From Adiantum capillus-veneris (taxonomy: Eukaryota; Streptophyta; Polypodiopsida; Polypodiales; Pteridaceae), in contig CM043965.1 of NCBI GenBank assembly GCA_014529385.2, forward strand, positions 59,736,433 through 59,800,432: 64,000 nucleotides of DNA. The letters run 5' to 3'. Below the pieces are notes generated by a model, which was not told the DNA's origin, ran no database searches, and saw only the letters and a list, made by a program, of their open reading frames with translations. Positions 38,135-49,679 of this stretch are shown in pieces (within the stretch, counting starts at the first letter, position 1; each line of letters starts with the position of its first letter). The translations under genes were made by a program, and so were the position numbers.

Positions 38135-39079
38135 GTAAATAATCGCCATTATTTACAGTTGAGGAAAATTTCCAACCTTTTGCAATCTTGGCTTTATAGG
38201 CTTGAAGTATATACCCAATACATGCTCTGAGTGAATTTTGGGCTCATTTGGATGCACAGGTTGAAAATGGTACCAGATTTTGGCTTTAGGTCTCTCAAAC
38301 AGTAGATATAAGGAAAATTTGAGATTTTGAACTCGAAATTGATTCAAAGCTAGCTAGTGGGCTTATCACAATATCTACTTTGGATGTATGATGTCAAAAT
38401 ATCAAAATTCCCCAATTCTGACCAAAAAGTAAATAATCGCGATTGTTAACTTCTCTTCCAAAATTAACATTTTTTGGTACAGATTGGTTCTAGGATTGTT
38501 GGAGTAGAGAAGTGGGTCATTTAGTCGGAAATTCTGATAGACAAAGGTGCCATTTTCAAGCTCCAAGCTGAAGGTTTCTGACACATGTTGAGGTTGAGAA
38601 TCGAGATGCTCGTCTCAAAACATGCGTACATCTAGCATATACGACGATGGTTTATTTAACAACCCGTAACTACCAACATCATCGTGAATTATCTTGCCCA
38701 TATTGGCGTTCCGCATAATACCACATTTCTTCAAGATGACAGCATAGGTGATTGCATCTAGAGAAATGTTCTTGCTTTGCATTCATGAAAACAGCCCAAA
38801 GATTTTTGCGTTGAGCATATCCCGCAATCACTGCGTTTCAAGAAATGACAACCTTGGGTATAGGATATGAGGTAAATTGGATCAAGAAAAGTTGTTCATA
38901 ACCCAAATTTTGGCTTGCAAAGACTTCTTTGCGTTTTTTGGCAATTTTATAAGTAATGGGTGGTCATTTTGGCTCATACTTGACTTTTGGTATACAATAG
39001 GTGTATAAACATGATAGGTGAGATGATTTGACAACTTCCAAGCAAAACTGATGCAAAGTAAATAATCGCGATTATTAAC
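38135..39079. repeat. Three palindromes upstream of ORF X copy B
   Basis: Counterparts of those in copy A: 38135-38156 (one central mismatch), 38429-38450 and 39058-39079. The last two are pushed apart by the PPR insert. Confidence 0.9.
38495..38850 (-). pseudogene. Captured fragment of a PPR protein gene
   Basis: Present only in copy B, replacing 10 bp of copy A. On the minus strand, near 38845-38780, it reads VIS, a TGA where Trp is expected, then NAVIAGYAQ. This is the hallmark of PLS-class pentatricopeptide repeats (V.SWNA.I.GYAQ). A second frame continues MQSKNISLDAITYAVILKKC, the next PPR helix pair. A further part reads SETFSLELENGTFVYQNF and is not assigned. PPR proteins bind organellar RNA. 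The piece covers about one to two repeats and cannot be functional. A frameshift and stops show decay. Confidence 0.8.
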
Positions 39080-40288
39080 TTCAGTGACAAAAACTTTGCA
39101 AAACCCACAAATTTTGACCTAGACATGTTTCATACACCTAATACAAGTCCTAAAAACACCAATTTAGGAATTTTGGGACTTATTCAAGTCCCATTATCAA
39201 AAATGGGACTTGAGCTTTGAACTTTTATTGGTTACTTTGAATCATAAACCATATGATCATACCCTTTGGATAACACCAAATTGTTATTATTAGAAAACCA
39301 ATTTAATTTTCATTTTTAAAAGGGTCCCGGCAAGGTTACTCTTATTTGACACTTTAAACTATCTAAACACACAAAAAGCCACCATGAGTCATAAAGAAAA
39401 CATCAAGATATATTGTACCTTTTCAAGTACATATTTTAAAGAGTTCATGCCAAAAATCCAATGGATTATTTTCATGCTATGACTCTAGGAGATCTTATCA
39501 AGTGCTGATTTTTTCTACTACAAAAAATTGAACTATCGTGTTTTCTATTCAAATGTCATTGCTAGTTATTTGAACCATTGTTAGGAACTCACAAAAATAA
39601 TTAAATAGACATTTTATTCATTTACTAAATGCAAGATACAAGACATCCTTGCTGATATTTGGAGTTACTCTTTGCAAACTTTATCCCTTCTTTTATCACA
39701 ATAAGTACATAGGTTTCAGCACATTAGTATGGTAAGCATAACAAGCTCTATTTTACATCAAATTGAGGGTGAAAGAGAAAGTACATAAATGATCACAAGG
39801 ACACTGATGAATTTAACTAATATTTTCTACATTGAGAAAGCAGTTTCTCCATTTGGATATGATTTGTGCCATCTTGCTAGCTTGTGATGATACTCTCTAT
39901 TGACCAAATAGACACTTGGATAGCATGTGGTAACAAGGACTCTAGATACCTAGGTGATGTCTCTATAAATCTATCATCCCCTAGAGCTTGGCTAGACACC
40001 ACGACCCTCTATTATGTTGAAAAGAAAATATTAGCTTACATGTGAAATGCTTACAATGAAATTATTTCGACCTACATCCAAGGCATTCTAGTAGGACCTA
40101 AGGTTTATTTTGGGCCTAGCCAAGTAAGAATAATGGAAACAACTCACCAAATGGTCAATTAAAAATTGAGCTTGAACCTCACTTGACAAAAATAAACAAC
40201 TAAGGGTTCGATTTCAAGAAGCACCCATGATTAAAAGATAGAGACTCAAGATTAAGCTTGAGTCTCACAAGAACTTCTTTTGCTTTAA

Positions 40289-41626
40289 CACTAGAATGGT
40301 AACATGACACTTTTTTGTCCTTGGACACTTTTGTGTCCTGTTAAGTGACCATTTTGCTTGAATTATTTGAAGAGTATGAAAATGAATTTCTAGGTGCTCT
40401 ATATCCACAAAGTTGCCTTATGAGCTGAAAAAAACTTAGCATTTTTTTCTGGAGTATCGATCTCACCATTAACCTTACTCTTGCACAACATTTTTGAACC
40501 TAAAATGTGTGAAAACACGTGTCCTGTTTTTGGCTTTTTTTCAATTTTTGGCAACTATACCACTCTAAACTTCATGTTTGTGAGGTTTATATGGCTAGAG
40601 GTTAGGCCTTCATAGTTCTCAACATGTTTTGATGCTTGTAGGGAGAGCAAGTGTTAAAATTGAAAGTTATGACCAATTTACAAGAATTGCATAATCATGT
40701 TTTTTGGCCAAAATTAGCACTTTTATGATTTTTTTGGTGGCTTTCATGATATCCAAATTCAATTTTGATTGTGTAAGTGTAATGGATAACATAAAGCTAA
40801 TCTTCCTTGAGTTTTGGGGGATCTAATATGCTATATAGCATAGTATATGATGATGGTTGAGTTTTTTGATTGCTAAAGAATATGATAGATTTTAGAGTAG
40901 CAAGTATAACTTTCTCAATATTGCTAGTTTCTTAGGCCAATTGTGTGTACTTTGTAGGTAGTAACCATATCTAATCATAGACTACAAACTTGGTTAGATA
41001 TTGAGTAGTTTCTATGGGTTTTCAGAGGTCATAATGCTAAACCCAGTTTTTGCATGTTTGGTGTATTTAGCACTTTATCATTGCCCCCAAGGTTCCAACT
41101 GTAAGAGATCCATTATCCTTTTGATATGCTCCATGGCTCCTTTTGAATCCAAATGCCCAAAGAAAACTAAGAAAACATGTATATAGTATTTGTATTGAGC
41201 GTGACTATAGAAACTTTGATGATAGGTCCATAGAATGGCAAAAATGCAGCTTTTTTGTACCTATTTTTTTGTCCAAAAACAAATTAGTGAGGTAAAATCA
41301 ACCATATGCTTTGGTCACCAACCCATTGAAGTTAACGGGACATTTTATCTCATGTCCTACAAAAATCCCCACTCTTATTTATATGCAATAAACCATAAGA
41401 AATTGCAATTTTGGCCAAAATGCACTGGTCCATCCACTTTGGAGGCTTGTAGTGACCAAGGGATGAGATAAATTACAAGTTTCTCATTTTTTCCATATGT
41501 AGTAGTTATTGAACTATAAGCTCATGAAAGGATTTTTCAAAATGAGTGGATCTACTATGGTTTTGGAATTTTTTCCCAAAACCCTGAAAGGACACTTTTA
41601 TATCCTGTTAGGTTACCATTCTAGTG
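40289..41626 (+). mobile_element. Non-autonomous TIR transposon, 1,338 bp, TSD TTAA
   Basis: Terminal inverted repeats CACTAGAATGGTAAC (15 bp perfect) lie at both ends, each flanked by TTAA (40285-40288 and 41627-41630). Subterminal GGACAC/GTGTCC repeats extend the symmetry. The interior is AT-rich without a transposase. A TTAA duplication is typical of piggyBac-like elements, while the CACTA terminus recalls EnSpm. The superfamily is therefore left open. Confidence 0.8.
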
Positions 41627-41655
41627 TTAAGCATTAAAAAAAATCAAAATGTCTA

Positions 41656-42090
41656 GAGGCTCAAACTTAAGTTCGAGCCTCATTGCACATCATAGCATGG
41701 GTATTTTGGCTTTAAGACCAAAAAACAAATCCATAAAGTGCAAAAAAAGCTCGAACTTAATTAAGTTTGAGCATTATTGCACATCATAGCATGGGTTTTT
41801 TTGGCTTTAAGACCAAAAAACAAATCCATAAAGTACAAAAGCTCGAACTTAAGTTTGAGCCTCATTGCACAACATCATGGCTTGGGTCTTTTGGCTTTGA
41901 AATCAAAAAACAAATCCATAATGTGCAAAATCTCAAACTTAATTTTGAGCCTCATAGCAAATCATGGCCTCGATTTTAAGTTTGATCCTCATTACATAAC
42001 ATCATGGTGTGTGTCTTTTGGCTTTGAGACCAAAACACAAATCCATAAAGTGAAAAGGCTCAAACTTAAGTTCAAGCCTCATAGCATATC
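41656..42090. repeat. About five ~90-bp tandem repeats, each with a palindrome
   Basis: Units contain GGCTTTAAGACCAAAAAACA and CAAATCCATAAAGT plus an imperfect palindrome such as GCTCGAACTTAAGTTTGAGC (41841). Palindromes begin near 41658, 41748, 41841, 41929, 41966 and 42057. Confidence 0.9.
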
Positions 42091-42683
42091 AGGGTGTTGG
42101 TCCCATTGGATTCGTAGTGTGATCTTAACATTGCAACGTTCTTGCTTGTTAATGACCTTGAATATATAGCAAGTAGCATTTCAAAACCAAAACAATAGAA
42201 TTTATATAGAGCATTACATAAAGGTTAGATTGCTTCAACATCTAAAATGGAATAGCCAAGAATTGTCCAATGCCACTCATAGTCCGCTGGCCCTTCTACC
42301 CCCATCAACCTAGTTATGGCCAAGCCATGTGGCCTTGTAGCGTCCATGCTGAGCAATTAACTCCTTTCTATGAGGATGCGCATACCAGCTTGCAGGTGAT
42401 GCACCTCGATGAAGTTGAGACAGGTGTTGGCTTCAAGGACGAGCAAGAGAGGGAATGTCTTTCCAGCGCGAGGGTTTGAAGCTCTCTCTAGGATGACCTC
42501 AAGGACTTGGTGTCCAACTGCGAGGGTTTTATGCTCTCGATCTTCAGGATGACCTTAATGATCTTGGTGAAATGAAGTTGAGACAGATGCTAGCTTCAAA
42601 AATTAATGAGAGAGGGAGCCCTTCTCTAGCGTGAGGATTTCAAGCTCTCAGCTGGTGTCCAAGGCGGTTAAGCTGGAAACTTG

Positions 42684-43080
42684 CTCATCTTCTCTAGAGT
42701 CAATGCAGAGGTCCGCGCACCAAAGAGGATTCTGTATGATGAGCTGCAAGTCTCCTCTCCTTCCACACCCGGTACTACACACATGACACCATTGCTGCCC
42801 ACCTTCCCGCTCATCTTCTCTAGAGTCAATGCAGAGGATTTCGTATGATGAGTTGCAAGGCTCCTCTCCTTCCACACTCGGTACTGCACATATGACACCA
42901 TTGGCAATGTGGAATCCAAATTGATGGAAAAATGCAAGTAGACCAGAAGAACCTCAACACTCATCATCTCTAGAGTCAACACAGAGGGCCACCTACCAAA
43001 TAGTATCCCGTATGATGAGCTGCAAGGATGCTCTGCTTCCACAGTCAGCATTGCGCACATGACACCATTGATATCTTGGA
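42684..43080. repeat. Three-copy repeat, 126-150 bp period
   Basis: Copies start at 42684, 42810 and 42960 with CTCATC.TCTCTAGAGTCAA. They share GTATGATGAG.TGCAAG and ACACCATTG. Both strands are open for over 100 codons (for example 42668-43108 minus). A plus-strand reading (RVNTEGHLPNSIPYDELQ) looks protein-like but is unassigned. It may be an exon fragment multiplied inside the element. Confidence 0.7.
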
Positions 43081-44269
43081 CTTCAAAGTGATAGAAACCT
43101 ACAAGCAAACCATCTCAGAACTTCCAAGTCTAGAGAAGAAAAGCTTAACGATGACTTGACAGCTCCCGTTAGTGTAATTTGAACTTGACGACCAATTGAC
43201 GACTTTCGTCAGTTTTGAAATTTGATTTTTTTTTCTCATTTTACCTGAATTTCACATGACGGTCCAAATTGTTTTCTTTGGATCGAACTCAAGTTTGCTT
43301 TGTTCTCATTTTCTTTGTGTCACAACTCACAACTTGAAAGCTTTACGATGAAACTCCCTTTCTTTGTGTGGTCGTAGCTCAACAAATTTTTTTCCTACAG
43401 CCTTGTTTTTGTAAAAAATGAATTAAGATTATTGGATTCAATCCATGTTTTTTGTGGGTGTAATATTTTGGTGAGGTGCTACATTCTTGAAGCCTAGTTA
43501 CTCTAGAATCTTTGTAGTCCAGGGTTGATTATTTTTTTGTAGTCACAAGTCCTTGTTGGAACTAGTTACTAAAGATATTTGTCCAAACAAGGTCCTTGAT
43601 TGATACTCAAAGTTCAAATCCTCACTGTAAGTTGGCTCCAACTCTAGCTTGCACCTCAAGGATTGGGGTCCTCTCCTTGGTGCGCACACGCCTCAAATTG
43701 TATTGTATTTATTGTTAGTCTTGAGTTGCATCTTGGTGTCTGCCCTAGTTCTCGCCTAAATTTTGGACTCCTTTTCATATTTGACGGATCTATTGATCAC
43801 TTTCATGTTTTGTAGTTTAGATATTCCAAGTTTAAACTATTACTTTCAACTTTTGAAAGCACTAACTATGATCTGTTTCTTGATCAATGAGATTCTTTCA
43901 CATCGTGTCTAGGGCTCAATCAGCTTTTGCTATGCATTGCCTTGGCTCTTATTCACATGTAAGTTTGAACATGCAAACTTCAAGATCTTAATTCTCCTTT
44001 GTACATGCAAACTTCAAGCTACTCATCTAGACCTCATCTACAAATGTGGGGACTAAACCATTATTCATTTTTGTGTTACTCTCAAATTAGGATCTAGAGC
44101 ATTATTCAAAGGCTTCATTTGATGTCTACAAAATGGTACCATTGAAGTTTGTCTTCATCCCAAAATGGATATAGAAAAACCTACTTTATAGTTTAAGGAT
44201 TCTCTGTGTGTGTGCGCTTGTGCTTGTGTGTGTGTGTGTGTGTTGCATGCACACCAACTTTCTACTTTA

Positions 44270-44321
<52 letters not shown>

Positions 44322-45032
44322 AACATGCACACCTTTGCAAAAACACACTCAACTTTAAATTTTCCCAAACATGTTCTCATAAGTGGAGCTTTTGAAGTGG
44401 TTCTAAGACATCAAAATTGTCCCAAACTCCTGCATTTTTCCCAATATTCCTAAATTTGTCTTTAAATTGAATTTGGTCAAGTTTGGTCATGTCGGCATCA
44501 CTTTGTGCTCTGTCGACTCTGAAATCGCCGTTGTTTGTGTCTACTCTGTCTGTTGGGTTGGTCAGTCAACTTGGAGACTTTGGACTTGTCCGCAACATAG
44601 TCGTGAAGCAGCCTGTCCAATTTTGGCTTATTTGGAGTCAGTTTGGCCTCTTATGTCGAATTTAACGCTTTGTAACGTTCGAGCCGTTTTTTGCTTTTCG
44701 AGGGCTTTGCTTGATGGATTTCACCAAACCAATCATATACAATGTTTATGGACCTCATTAGCAAGCCATCTGTGGAGTCGGGTTGGAATTCTGGCATTTG
44801 CCAAGAACCTAACTTTTCTACTAGGGACCCCCTTGACCCCAGGCGAATGGTCATATGAGGATGTAGAAAGGTTCTATTATGTTAGGGCATGCTATGGTTC
44901 AAATATCATCCGATTTGGTCAAGCTGGCACGCTGCTATCGTCAGTTTTAGCTTTTAGGTCTTCGGGCACTGCTCGGTTTCTAGGGTTTTTTCTAAGGCTT
45001 TAGACTAGCTACCGGTCGTACAAAATGGATCA
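43081..45032. other. No gene; two GT microsatellites
   Basis: This lies where RT, RNase H and integrase would be expected in a gypsy element, but no such motif is seen. (GT)n occurs at about 44226-44241 and 44275-44320, each followed by a TGCA(A)CATGCACACC-like phrase, suggesting local duplication. A 178-codon plus-strand frame at 44467-45003 has no protein character. Confidence 0.6.
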
Positions 45033-46867
45033 TTATCGAGTAAACCTCGTATGCTCTTTTTCTGACTCCGAATCTTTTAAGGTAGCTAAGTGTTCATCTA
45101 ACTCATCAGTTGCATCGTAATAGAGGTCTGGAAAGATTTGTTCAGCTTTCATCAAGTCCTTGGGTTCCTGACCTTCGTTTTCAATGTTGAGGACTGACAT
45201 GATTTGGATGGGAATTATGTCATAGCCATCCTTATTGCAAAATTGAGTAGGCATAGACTATTCACACATACATCCATTGTCGCTAAAATTTGAGTCCACT
45301 CGGAGGGCTTAAATAAATTCTCTGGAAAGGGTTCGGATACGTAGGCTTCGTCTGTACAGTCCCTTTCTAGGATACATTCCTCTCGTCTTAAGCTTCCATT
45401 TTCTGAAGCTCTGCACATCCAAATAGGAGTGTCTTTGTTTAACCAAGATGGGAGTTTAGTTTCAGTCGAAGAGACTGAATCAAACTCTTGGATGGGTGTT
45501 TTCAAGACATCTCTATAAGTGTGATCTTTTAGATTGACTCTCCTTATAGATCCCACCTACTTCAAGTACAAATAGTTGTTTCCCCAATCTTGGATAAGTT
45601 GTACCTGTCGCATGAAAGGTCTTCCCAATATGATTTCATAGTTGAGTTTTTTCCCAAAGTCTACTATGGCAAAAGTGTGTTGATATTCAATTCCATAGAA
45701 ATTGACTGTCACTTTTTCAAGCAGCCCTAGTGGTCTCTCAATGTGTCCATCAGCCAACTACAGTTTCATTCGAGTTTGTCTAATGGCTAGTTGTCCCCAG
45801 GATTCCCATACTGCTTTAGTGGCTATGGCTATGCCACCTCCACTATCCGTTATTGCCATGGTTTCAATGTCATTATATTTCATTGGGAGGGTGGTGTTTC
45901 CTTCTTCCCCTTCATAATATTCTCCGACCTTGTTCATAGGAACTGATTGAATCTCTTTGTTTTCCATTTCATTTTTCAATTTTCCAATATTCTTAGAGAT
46001 TAACCCCGTTATCCCCACCTTCTCTAGGGTTTTCTGTAAATCATTCCACAAGTATGGTCTAAGTTTCAATAGTTCTCCCAAAGTAAGAGTGCATTAGGTG
46101 GGTGTAGACATGATTGACTGAATGTTGTCCACGTCTAGGGTCGATTCAACTCTTTTTACTTGAGTTGTCTTGCAAACAATGAATTCATCTTCGTTATCTC
46201 CCAAGTAAGATGGTAATGCTTTTAATATCAATGGTTTAGATATTCATGAAGATTCTGATCCGCAATCCTCGTATAAGGATTGTAAATCCATGTTCATATC
46301 AGAAGGTAGGTTATCCAACCAGACTTCATCTATAGGAGCTGACTTTAAAGTTAGGCTCCCATCATTGATTTCTCTCACTTTTTCCCATAAGTGTCCTGTT
46401 CAGTCTTTCTCTATGAATGGAATTCCGTCTAAGGCATCATCGATGTCAGGCACTATAAGCACTGGATTATTTGTTTCAAGGTGGGGTTCTACCACTACAT
46501 CGGATTTTGCTTTTGTTTCTTCTACGGCAAGCTCTTCAGGATTTGCAATACTTTCAAGCTTGGGTTTTTGTTTATCCAGCATTTCTTGCATGATTCTTAC
46601 CAAATTTTGATAAGCCTCCAGCTTTGCTGCTTCCATGTCTGGAGATGGATAGTTTTTCCATTTGTTTTCCATGTTTTGGCCTGCTTTAAGTCCTGCTTGG
46701 TAGGCTTCTAAGAAAAAATTAATAGGCTCAAAAACTTTATCGACCAGAATGGATCCTCCAGATTTCACGGTTGTTTCCTTGAATTCACTGCCAGTTTCTT
46801 TCAACTTGTCCTGGGCTAGCATTTTTGCTTTGTCTTTGATTTCAACCCGTTGTATTTGTTTTCTCAT
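45033..46867 (-). pseudogene. Giant element: protease region and flanks
   Basis: One frame from 46867 to 45215, with several stops, encodes a Lys/Glu-rich linker. The aspartic protease core follows, with the DSG catalytic loop in MAITDSGGGIAIATKAVWE at about 45847-45839, and then LGRPFMRQVQ, the second conserved protease motif. An acidic tail with a frame change follows to 45033 (DLYYDATDELDEHLATL). Retropepsins process gag and pol. RT should follow but does not. The protease frame differs from the gag frame, so a frameshift would have been needed. Confidence 0.8.
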
Positions 46868-46995
46868 CTCATATCTTTTGCTTCTGCTCCTTTTGATTCT
46901 TTGAAAATAAATTTTTGTGTTCTCCGAATCATCAGAGGAGTTGTGTTTCTTTTTCTTTTCCTGGGCTCTAGTGATTACCTTGATTGAACAATCGG

Positions 46996-49337
46996 TTAAC
47001 TCTCTGATGAGCTACTAGGCATCACTTGGACTACGTTTACAACAGTTTTTCCCTTGTTCAAAGGATTCGTAGGACAATCTTCTGGAAAGTGTCCTCCCTT
47101 TTTGAAACATTGTATGCAATAGGCTTCAATTGGTTTGAGGTTTTTGTCAGGCTCTGGACATTCGTTCTTCCAATGGTCATCAGCACCACACTTATGATAG
47201 TTTCCTGTTCTAGGCTTTATCATGGGTCTTCCCATGGGAGGTCTGACACTTTGATTAGCTACATAATACATTGGTGCGAGCTATGGTGGAGCATAAGTCA
47301 TGGTTTCTTCCATTGATGGTGGATATGGACTATACCAATCTCCTTCTACCATTACTGTAGATGGACTAGGCTCTGCATAGGGTGTAACAGGCACTAATGC
47401 TTGTTCATCTATGACTCCTTCAGAGTGCATGTAATTTACAAGCACTACATTATGTCCTAGATACGGAGGCTTTTGTCTCAACACAGGTTGAGGTCTTTCC
47501 ATACCCATTGGTGGTCTTTGAGCTTGGGCCATATTAGGTTGATATATGTACATGGGTTGTCCTTGTGGCCTCATGGGCACGTACTAAACATTCCCATCAT
47601 ACTTTGGTCTGAAGTAGCACTCGTGGGTCTCATGGTTGGTCCATTTACCCTCGATTGCACACCATTTTTTTGGCCTAATTGGTTGTCCCTGTGGAGGTAT
47701 CCCTTGTCCTGATCCTCTCATAGGTGCTTTTTGCATATTGTTCATCATGTCGTTCATCCTTTTTAGCAAATCTTGTATGGCTGGGAGTGGTGCCGCAGCA
47801 GCCGTTCCCACTTGTGATGGTTTTGTGGAAGCTGTTTTCTCACTTTGGTTATCCTTAGGGACATCTTCTTCATTGAAGATATCGCAATTGTCTCCTAGGT
47901 CAATCGCATCAGACACACACGCTTCTAGGGTTGTATGCTTTTTACTATAGAGTATAGCATGAAGTTCTTTGTTTAGCGGTCCTTTCAGAAACAAAGATAC
48001 AAGTTGTTCTTCTGCAAGTATCTCCATCTCTAAGCATCTGGCAATGTATTGTTTCATTCGAGTTGCACAATCCCTAACAGACTCACCATGTTTCTGTTTA
48101 AAGTTGTAGATTTGAGCTACCGTATTATGTTTAATCCCCGTTTTGAAACAAGCAGCTACAAATCCTTGAGCTAATGTGTTCAAGTCCATGATTGACCTTG
48201 GTGGAATGTTTTGGAACCATGTCAATGCTTTTCCTTCTAATGTCATTCCAAACCCCTCGAATTGAGTATGGAAATCGAATATACGCTCTGATCTTAGCAC
48301 TTGCTTAAAGCTTGCTAAGTGGTCATATGGATCCCCTGATCCACTATATTTTCTGAACCATTTTTGAAAATCAACTCCAGGTCTTCTGGGAGTTGGTCCC
48401 GTTCCGAGTCCTTCAAACCAGTCTGTTGGAAATAGTGACTCATGTAGCCCTGGACTGGCCTTAGTGTCACCCGGTTTTCTATGTCATGAGGTGGTTTTTG
48501 GTTTCTTTACATTACTCTCAGATGATCTCTCACGGTGTTCATCTCTTGGAATTGTTTCTGGTCCTTGCCCCAATATCCAATCCAGTATGGAATACCCTTG
48601 GTATTTGGTTTGTTCTACCTCCTCAGGAGTCATCATAACAAAGTTGTTATAACAATCTCTAAATAGGTAGGTTGGTAGGTCTGCTGATCCCTTATCTTTG
48701 ATCTTGAAGATATAGATGATCTTCATGGCCGTAAATTGTCCTGGTTTCGCATGAGAAGTCCACAAAACATCTTTTATGTTTCTATCTTCCCAACAATTGA
48801 CTCCAATCCTAGGAATATCCGTACTAAGCCGTTTCAAAGGCTTCAATTCTACTCGATTGTATCCGTCGAATTCTAAAGTTGGTGGTCCTTCTTTTGCTGA
48901 CATATTTCGGATTATAGTGTTTACTTCTAACCCCCATTTGTCTATCACGTTAGGGTTTTCGACCTATAAATACTGAGTTTCGTTTCGATCCATGTATATT
49001 TTTCCTTGTTTGTTTGTCCTAACCTCTTCTTCAAACTCAATACCATGGTCATCAATGCGAACAACATACTCCTCATTAGGCTCCAAGTAAACCTGGGCTC
49101 CATGACGGTTAGTCTTCTAAAAAGATAGTATATGCTTATAGCGCACTGTCGTTCCAATTCGGAGTGAGTCGGGTAAGAAGATACTTCAGATGTTGAATCT
49201 GAAAAAGTATCTGAGACTTCTTCAGGAATTGTGTGCAAGGAATGGCCTTGATTCACGCTTTCTTCGGTTGATACTCTACTGGAGGTTTCTTCAAGTATGC
49301 CCTGATTTCCTAGTACACGGCCAGATCTAAGGTTCAT
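46996..49337 (-). pseudogene. Giant element gag, broken
   Basis: It starts MNLRSGRVLG at 49337, a common start for Athila/Tat-like gag. A frame change near 48945 is followed by one frame, 48948-46996, interrupted by stops (for example at 48484-48486). The capsid core has GSGDPYDHLASFKQ and FGMTLEGKALTWFQNIPP, then GESVRDCATRMKQYI. A Pro/Gln-rich section leads to two zinc knuckles near 47200-47100. In the first (YHKCGADDHWKNEC) the leading Cys is Tyr. The second (CIQCFKKGGHFPEDC) has one extra residue before His. The protein would package the element RNA. It is inactive as it stands. Confidence 0.85.
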
Positions 49338-49679
49338 ATAGCCTTATGAAGCCTTGGATAGAGCACTCACCTTTGGATTGACTTGTCGTCAATTTCCACT
49401 CGATTCAATTGCAATTTTTTGTCAAGCCACTGATTCCTCGTCTGCAACCTAATTCATGTACAAATTTAATCAAGTTAGCTATTCTTCTATAAAGATAGTA
49501 GAGCTCTTGAGAACTCTCGTGATTGGTCTCTGTGTATCACTTCAAATCGAGTTATGAGAGTCAAAATTTGACTTTCAGATTCGACTTTAGCAGAATTCAA
49601 AGGTTTCATCTGCAATCCGGAAACTAAGTGTATCTGTACCAATTTTGATATGATTGAACCCAAATTTTCCATGTGGCTT

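Larger units (their letters stand above)
34735..40389. repeat. 5.6-kb tandem duplication, copy B
   Basis: Counterpart of 29436-34730. It is about 360 bp longer, mainly because of the PPR gene fragment at 38495-38850. Copy A has a 10-bp sequence at that point. Confidence 0.95.

Noticed and set aside
41656-42090. Tandem array considered as a CRISPR array
   Set aside because: Units of about 90 bp are degenerate throughout, with no constant repeat and unique spacer pattern, and lie inside a plant retrotransposon.
44467-45003. 178-codon plus-strand frame inside the giant element
   Set aside because: It is antisense to the element, lacks any motif, and its composition gives no hint of a folded protein. 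I saw no decayed RT in the opposite strand either.
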